Shown here in pieces: positions 59,531 to 64,000 of a DNA stretch of 64,000 bases (positions within the stretch are counted from its first letter, which is position 1; every line of letters begins with the position of its first letter). Under the pieces are notes generated by a model. That model saw nothing but the letters and a program-made list of their open reading frames with translations, made no database searches and had not been told where the DNA came from. Location of the stretch: NCBI GenBank assembly GCA_035549195.1, contig DASZRK010000012.1:62001-126000 (forward strand), in the 5' to 3' direction. A program made the translations under genes and the position numbers. The DNA is from a bacterium. Lineage in GTDB: Bacteria; Oederibacteriota; Muellerivitia; Muellerivitales; Muellerivitaceae.

Positions 59531-60415
59531 TTGGGTCTTTTCGCGAGGCGTTATCGGATCTCTGAGAAAGGGGCCCTTGGGCCCTGGTTGGCCATCCTTT
59601 TGGCCTTGGTCGTTGCGGGGGCGGCCATTTGGCTCTACCTACGGACGCCCGCTCCCCCGGAGAACAACCCACCGACCCCCATTCCCAGGGCGGCGACCCC
59701 GACGCAGGTCGCCGTGGCCCCGTCGCCCGTGCCGACCCTCTCCCCGGGCCCCAAGATATGCCTCATCATCGACGACGGGGGCTATCAACGGGGTGAGGCC
59801 CTGAAGGCCCTCTACACCATCCGGGTCCCCATCACCGTTTCCATCATCCCGGACGTGGAATTCTCCACGGTTTTGGCCGAGGAGTTCCCGGAGCACGGGA
59901 TCGAGGTGATGTGCCATATGCCCATGGAAGGCCATGAAAAGGGAATGGTCGGCAATGCCTACAAGGCGTTGTTGCGCAAGGGGATGGATCCGTCCCTGGC
60001 CCGGCAACAGGTCATCGATGCCTTGAAAGGCCTGCCCCATTGCCGGGGCCTGAACAACCACATGGGAAGCGTGGCGACGGAGGACCTGACCTTGATGAAA
60101 GCGGTTTGTTCGGTCCTCCGGGACCAAGGCCTTTATGTCATTGATTCCAGGACGACCGCGAAAAGCCAGGTGGCCCGTGCCGCCCGGCAGGAAGGGGTCC
60201 CTTGCGCTTCGCGCAACGTGTTCCTGGATAATCAGGAAACACCGGGCGCCATCCAGGCTCAATTGGTCCAAGCGGCCGCTTATGCCCGAAAGCATGGGCT
60301 GGTCGTGGCCATCGGTCATTTCAAGGTCACCACCTTGAGGACCTTGAGCGAGGTCATCCCAGGGCTCGAAGAACAGGGTTTCCAGTTCGTCCATCCCAGC
60401 CAAGTGGTGAAGTGA
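59531..60415 (+). CDS. yibQ: Divergent polysaccharide deacetylase (YibQ) family protein
   Basis: The 294-residue protein has an N-terminal membrane helix (about 17-37), a Pro-rich spacer (about 40-70) and a NodB-like barrel: ICLIIDDGGYQRGEALKAL, MCHMPMEGHEKG, GLNNHMGSVATED and VAIGHFKVTTL. These match the DUF610/YibQ group, whose members keep a deacetylase-like site but have no proven substrate. The start is TTG 59531. Its stop overlaps tsaD by GTGA. Placement after envC and ctpA repeats the proteobacterial cluster. Confidence 0.92.
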   Translation: MGLFARRYRISEKGALGPWLAILLALVVAGAAIWLYLRTPAPPENNPPTPIPRAATPTQVAVAPSPVPTLSPGPKICLIIDDGGYQRGEALKALYTIRVPITVSIIPDVEFSTVLAEEFPEHGIEVMCHMPMEGHEKGMVGNAYKALLRKGMDPSLARQQVIDALKGLPHCRGLNNHMGSVATEDLTLMKAVCSVLRDQGLYVIDSRTTAKSQVARAARQEGVPCASRNVFLDNQETPGAIQAQLVQAAAYARKHGLVVAIGHFKVTTLRTLSEVIPGLEEQGFQFVHPSQVVK

Positions 60416-61431
60416 GGATGGCCCGGGAAAAGGACCTGGTCCTGGGGATCGAATCCTCCTGCGATGAGACCGCGGCCGCGGTGGTGTTGGACGGGCACCG
60501 GGTCCTGGCCAACGAAGTGGCTTCCCAAGTCGATATCCATTCGCGTTATGGCGGCGTCGTACCGGAGGTCGCCTCCCGCCGCCATTTGGAGACCCTGCCC
60601 CTCCTGGTGGAAGAGGTCCTCAAACAGTCCCAGGTGGCCTATGACGATCTGTCGGGGATCGCCGTCACCGCTTCTCCCGGCCTGATCGGAGCCCTTTTGG
60701 TGGGGCTCTCGGCGGCCAAGGGCCTGGCTTTTCGTTTGCGCTTGCCCCTGGCCACGGTCCATCACATCGAGGCCCATCTTTATGCGGTCCAATTGGACGC
60801 CGACCCGGTGGTGTTCCCGGCGGTGGGGCTCGCCATTTCTGGAGGCCATACCGAGCTCTATCGGATCGAGGATTGGGGGTCCTACCGTCTGCTGGCCTCG
60901 ACCCGGGACGACGCGGCCGGGGAGGCTTTCGATAAGGTGGCCAAGTTGATGGGGTTGGGCTATCCGGGAGGACCGGTCATCGAAAAGCTCGCCCAAAGTT
61001 CCTTGGGGCCGGTCGATCGGTTCCCGGTTTCCCGGATGAAGGACGGGAGCCTCGATTTTTCCTTCAGCGGCTTGAAGACGGCGGTGATGCTGGAGATCAA
61101 GAAGACCCCTCCCCGGGATGACGGCGACCGGGCCCGGCTGGCCGCCCGTTTCCAGAAGACGGTCCTGGAAGAGGTCCTGACCCGGGTCGAAGAGGTCTTG
61201 GACCGGGAAAGACCGAGGTCCCTGGTCATGGGTGGCGGGGTGGCCTGCAACCAGGCCCTTCGCGAAGGATTGGGAACGGCCGCCCGGTCCCGGGGCATCG
61301 CCTTCCACGTTCCGCCCCCCAAATATTGTGCCGATAACGCCGCCATGATCGCGGGTTTGGGCGCCTATCGGATCGCCAAGGGCCAGGTCGCCTCCCTCTC
61401 GGCCACTGCCGCCCCTTACGCCAAGTTGTGA
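60412..61431 (+). CDS. tsaD: tRNA threonylcarbamoyltransferase subunit TsaD
   Basis: The 339-residue ASKHA-fold protein transfers the threonylcarbamoyl group to A37 of ANN-reading tRNAs. It starts VLGIESSCDETAAAVV, contains the metal-binding HHIEAHL, the phosphate loop ISGGHTEL and LMGLGYPGGP, DFSFSGLKTAV, and MGGGVACNQAL. The start is GTG 60412 overlapping yibQ, or ATG 60418. It needs TsaB, TsaC and TsaE, which are not in the window. Confidence 0.96.
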   Translation: MRMAREKDLVLGIESSCDETAAAVVLDGHRVLANEVASQVDIHSRYGGVVPEVASRRHLETLPLLVEEVLKQSQVAYDDLSGIAVTASPGLIGALLVGLSAAKGLAFRLRLPLATVHHIEAHLYAVQLDADPVVFPAVGLAISGGHTELYRIEDWGSYRLLASTRDDAAGEAFDKVAKLMGLGYPGGPVIEKLAQSSLGPVDRFPVSRMKDGSLDFSFSGLKTAVMLEIKKTPPRDDGDRARLAARFQKTVLEEVLTRVEEVLDRERPRSLVMGGGVACNQALREGLGTAARSRGIAFHVPPPKYCADNAAMIAGLGAYRIAKGQVASLSATAAPYAKL

Positions 61432-61447
61432 CCTGGGCCGCCAAGCC

Positions 61448-61477
61448 TTGGGGGCCCTAATTCGGACCTGCTACAAT
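61448..61477 (+). promoter_or_regulatory. Possible promoter for a leaderless mgtC transcript
   Basis: TTGGGG at 61448-61453 and TACAAT at 61472-61477 are 18 bases apart, and the mgtC ATG begins six bases after the -10 box. No ribosome-binding site is visible, so the transcript may start at the ATG. Confidence 0.4.
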
Positions 61478-61483
61478 GCCCCT

Positions 61484-62161
61484 ATGAACGACCTCCCTTT
61501 TTTCCAGGATATCGGCCCCATCGCCATCCGGCTTTTGATCTCGATCTTTTGCGCCGGACTCATTGGATGGGACCGCGAGCGCCTGAGGAAGCCCGCGGGG
61601 CTGAGGACCCATATCCTGGTGGGGATCGGGGCCTGTCTCATGACCCTGATCTCCCTTTTGATGAGCCGGGTCGAGAACGGAACGGTGATCTTCGATTCCC
61701 GGATCGCGGCCAATGTGGTGGTCGGGATCGGATTCCTGGGGGCGGGAACCATCCTCCATCCGCGGGAAGGGGTGGTGTCGGGTTTGACCACGGCCGCCAG
61801 CCTCTGGGTCGTGGCCGGGATCGGCATCGCGGTGGGTTGCGGCTTTTATGCCGGGGCTTTTTTGACCACGGTCCTGGTGCTTTTGACCCTCTATCTCATG
61901 AACCGACTGGACGACCACATCGAGGGCACCCTTTACCATAGTGTGACCATCCATGCTAGGATGACGCCCCATTTGACCGAAGATGCCAAGGAACTCCTGA
62001 GGACCATCGGCATCAGGATCGTCCGGACCATGACGGTCAACGAAGCGCCGGAGGGAAAGACCGTGACCATCCATATCCATCCGGTCCCCCTGGCCAAGGG
62101 AAAGCAGGCCGCCCGCCGCATCGAGAAACTCAGGGGCGTCCGGGAAGTGGAGTTGAACTGA
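61484..62161 (+). CDS. MgtC/SapB family membrane protein
   Basis: The 225-residue protein has an N-terminal membrane part of about four helices with the MgtC pattern: ICAGLIGWDRERLRKPAGLRTHILVGIGA, VVVGIGFLGAGTILHP and VSGLTTAASLWVVAGIGIAVG. A cytoplasmic ACT-like tail (about 145-225) follows. MgtC modulates the F1Fo ATP synthase and magnesium adaptation in some pathogens; elsewhere its function is unclear. ATG 61484 is chosen, as the open frame back to 61448 does not match the family. dusB starts on the last base of its stop codon. Confidence 0.9.
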   Translation: MNDLPFFQDIGPIAIRLLISIFCAGLIGWDRERLRKPAGLRTHILVGIGACLMTLISLLMSRVENGTVIFDSRIAANVVVGIGFLGAGTILHPREGVVSGLTTAASLWVVAGIGIAVGCGFYAGAFLTTVLVLLTLYLMNRLDDHIEGTLYHSVTIHARMTPHLTEDAKELLRTIGIRIVRTMTVNEAPEGKTVTIHIHPVPLAKGKQAARRIEKLRGVREVELN

Positions 62162-63279
62162 TGAGCGTGCTGCCACGAGAGGATAAAGGGGCCATCGACC
62201 AGGCCCCAGGGACCCCGCCCCCCCAGGCCCTGGATGGCGCCCCCATGGCCGCGTTCGGCAAGGCCGCCCGCGAGTTCAAGCTGGGCGACCTGATCCTGAA
62301 CGGCCGGGTCTTCCTGGCCCCCATGGCGGGGTATACGGATACCGCCTTCCGCCGCCTGGCAAGGCGCTATGGCGCGGCCATGGTGGTCACCGAGATGGTG
62401 TCCTCGCGGGCACTGATCGCCGGGAGCGACAAGACCAACGACCTGATGGAATTCACCGAGCCCGAGCGTCCCGTGGGCGTGCAGCTTTTCGGCGGCGACC
62501 CCGGCATCATGGGGGAAGCGGCGGCCCGGGTGGCCGAGGAAGTGAAGCCCGACCTCATCGACATCAATTTCGGCTGTCCCGTGGGAAAGATCCTCAAGTG
62601 CGACGCGGGGGCCGCGGTCCTGAAGGAGCCCCAACGGGCCGGATGGATCGTGGAGGCCATGGTGAAGGCCACGGACGGCAAGGTGCCCATCACGGTCAAG
62701 ACCCGGGCCGGGTTCGACACCATGGACAATTCGGTCTTCGAGCTCTTGCAGTCGGTGGAAGAGGCGGGGGCCTCGGCCCTGGCCATCCACGCCCGCACCC
62801 GCAACCAGATGTTCGAGGGAAAGGCCGATTGGGAGATCATCGCGAGGCTCAAGCAGAAGGCGCACATCCCCATCATCGGGAACGGGGACGTGAAGAGCGC
62901 CGCCGATGCCTATCGCCTATTCCAGCAGACCCATTGCGACGGCATCATGATCGGGCGGGGAAGCATGGGCGCGCCCTGGATCTTCGAGGAGATCAACCAT
63001 TACCTGGAAACGGGGAAACCCCTGCAGGGTTTCAGCCTGAAATTCCGCTTGGGAGTCGCCCTCGAACAGTTGAAGTGCTCCATCGAGGTGAAGGGACCGA
63101 GGATGGGGCTCATGGAGATGAAAAAGCACCTGACCCATTACCTCAAGGGCTTCGAGGGCGCGAAGGACCTTCGACAGAAATTGCTCACTTCCGACGACGC
63201 CGATTGGGTGGTCAAAACCCTGGGTGAGATCATCGGGACATTGCCCGAAATGGACCCTATCCCGGTCCAGGCTTCCTGA
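62161..63279 (+). CDS. tRNA-dihydrouridine synthase (DusB-like)
   Basis: The 372-residue FMN enzyme reduces uridine to dihydrouridine in tRNA. It contains VFLAPMAGYTDTAFRRLARRYG, VGVQLFGGDPGIMGEAA, NFGCPVGKILK with the active Cys139, IHARTRNQMFEGKADW, IIGNGDVKSAADA and MIGRGSMGAPWIF. This matches the bacterial DusB branch. An N-terminal extension of about 38 residues, Pro-rich, precedes the core; a later start may be used. The ATG overlaps the mgtC stop (TGATG). Confidence 0.93.
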   Translation: MSVLPREDKGAIDQAPGTPPPQALDGAPMAAFGKAAREFKLGDLILNGRVFLAPMAGYTDTAFRRLARRYGAAMVVTEMVSSRALIAGSDKTNDLMEFTEPERPVGVQLFGGDPGIMGEAAARVAEEVKPDLIDINFGCPVGKILKCDAGAAVLKEPQRAGWIVEAMVKATDGKVPITVKTRAGFDTMDNSVFELLQSVEEAGASALAIHARTRNQMFEGKADWEIIARLKQKAHIPIIGNGDVKSAADAYRLFQQTHCDGIMIGRGSMGAPWIFEEINHYLETGKPLQGFSLKFRLGVALEQLKCSIEVKGPRMGLMEMKKHLTHYLKGFEGAKDLRQKLLTSDDADWVVKTLGEIIGTLPEMDPIPVQAS

Positions 63280-63282
63280 CCC

Positions 63283-63897
63283 TTGGAGGACCTCCTCTAT
63301 TCGGCGGACGTGGCGGTCTTCCGTTGGATCAACCGGGGCTGGTCCTGCCCCTTCCTGGATTCTTTTTTTTCCTATATCACGGACTACCGTCATCCCCTCA
63401 TGTTGGCTCTCATTGTGGTCCCGGTCTTTTATTGGCTTTGGAAGGGAGGGTCCCAGGGGCGCTGGCTGGTCTTGAGCCTTTTCGCCGCCGTCCTGATCTC
63501 CGACCAGACGGCCAGCCATGCGATCAAGGGCCTGGTCGAACGGGTCCGGCCCTGCAACGCCCTGGACGGTGTGCTGACCCCCTTGGGGAAGAGCGGGGCT
63601 TTCTCCTTTCCCTCCAGCCACGCGGCGAACATGGGTTCTTCCATGTTCCTTTTGTCGATGGCCTTTCCCGCCCGGCGGCCCCTCTTCCTCCTCATCGCCC
63701 TTTTGGTCGGTCTGTCTCGGGTCTATTTAGGCCTCCATTACCCTTCGGACGTCCTTTCGGGTTATGTCCTCGGGGTCCTCTGTGGTTGGGGTGTTTGGTG
63801 GATGGTGGAAAGGATAAGAAAACCCGTTTTGGAGACCGGGGAGGTCAAACGGGGACCATTGGCCGCGAAGAAGCGAAGGAAAACCAAAAAAGCGTAG
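63283..63897 (+). CDS. PAP2-family membrane phosphatase
   Basis: The 204-residue polytopic protein has the three phosphatase motifs: KGLVERVRP (KxxxxxxRP), FPSSHA (PSGH type) and SRVYLGLHYPSD (SRxxxxxHxxxD), with the catalytic His in the last. Around five membrane helices and a basic C-terminal tail (AAKKRRKTKKA) complete it. Likely substrates are undecaprenyl diphosphate or phosphatidylglycerol phosphate; the sequence does not decide. TTG 63283 lies four bases after the dusB stop. Confidence 0.93.
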   Translation: MEDLLYSADVAVFRWINRGWSCPFLDSFFSYITDYRHPLMLALIVVPVFYWLWKGGSQGRWLVLSLFAAVLISDQTASHAIKGLVERVRPCNALDGVLTPLGKSGAFSFPSSHAANMGSSMFLLSMAFPARRPLFLLIALLVGLSRVYLGLHYPSDVLSGYVLGVLCGWGVWWMVERIRKPVLETGEVKRGPLAAKKRRKTKKA

Positions 63898-63951
63898 AAT
63901 ATGGGATATTCGCGCCTTCGGCTCTTCGCGGTGCGATCCAGGAAAGTATGA

Positions 63952-64000
63952 ATGTCCGAAAAGAACGCCATTAAACCCGCCACCCTTTACCTGGTCGCCA
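63952..64000 (+). CDS. rsmI: Start of a probable rsmI (16S rRNA 2'-O-methyltransferase), cut by the window edge
   Basis: The last 49 bases encode MSEKNAIKPATLYLVA. RsmI proteins begin with GTLYLVATPIGN, so TLYLVA at this place is a good but short match. GGAAAG at 63941-63946 precedes ATG 63952 by five bases, while ATG 63948 is out of frame. Only 16 residues are visible, so the call depends on that one motif. Confidence 0.55.
   Translation, partial: MSEKNAIKPATLYLVA

Noticed and set aside
63898-63945. Possible extra copy of the GACGAAGCAA-type dispersed repeat near CGCGCCTTCGGCTCTTCGCG
   Set aside because: Only the GC-rich core is vaguely similar; the conserved ends seen at 8995-9049 are missing.

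Overview
The window reads as chromosomal sequence from an uncultured diderm (Gram-negative-type) bacterium of moderately high GC. Evidence for an outer membrane is a PilQ secretin, an FtsE/FtsX/EnvC-like division module and a YibQ-type periplasmic deacetylase fold. I cannot name the phylum from sequence reading. The mix of Firmicutes-like modules (CdaA-YbbR next to folP, the tilS-ftsH order) and proteobacterial-like modules (pilMNOPQ-aroKB, envC-ctpA-yibQ) suggests a deep-branching or candidate lineage. Nearly all genes lie on the + strand. TTG start codons are common, often as a TTGA stop/start overlap.

Layout. 1-8.6 kb: a surface-glycan or glycolipid type block (membrane protein, methyltransferase, Trm112-like zinc protein, two GT4-type glycosyltransferases, a GT-C-like membrane protein, a SIMPL-domain secreted protein, an asparagine-synthase-type amidotransferase). 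8.6-16 kb: metabolism and translation (carboxymuconolactone-decarboxylase-fold protein, RluA-type pseudouridine synthase, EF-P, AccB-AccC, ComB-like phosphatase with a basic tail, stand-alone ThiD2 and ThiC). 16-17.1 kb: an AT-rich orphan gene with a Sel1-like repeat. 17.1-20.5 kb: a 7Fe-type ferredoxin on the minus strand, divergent from dnaJ-rsmE, then aroE. 20.6-30.5 kb: a type IV pilus locus, pilB-T-C-A-M-N-O-P-Q. 30.6-33.4 kb: aroC-aroK-aroB, recalling the pilQ-aroK-aroB order of proteobacteria. 33.4-36.3 kb: a TPR-roadblock protein, a stand-alone roadblock protein, a membrane protein and FtsB/DivIC. 36.4-43.3 kb: tRNA-Leu and initiator tRNA, a SUI1/YciH factor, a pteridine-reductase-like SDR convergent with a FolB-FolK fusion, a YfhO-like protein, MetF, a cyclic-nucleotide-binding protein and a CAT-anticodon tRNA. 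43.3-50.2 kb: tilS, ftsH, folE, folP, cdaA, ybbR and pdxJ. 50.2-64 kb: recX, alaS, ruvX, mltG, ftsE, ftsX, envC-like, ctpA, yibQ, tsaD, mgtC, dusB, a PAP2 phosphatase and the first codons of a probable rsmI.

Together the genes cover pilus motility, shikimate, folate and thiamine synthesis, cell-wall division and tRNA modification. The points most worth a second look are a structured leader that may mask the dnaJ ribosome-binding site, the pair of roadblock proteins beside the pilus locus, a degenerate FtsE, dispersed short repeats (one read through inside a gene, one supplying a start codon), and a GAAC-N4-GTTC palindrome before ruvX. No CRISPR array, transposase, phage gene or rRNA was seen. 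No stretch longer than about 300 bases lacks a gene.
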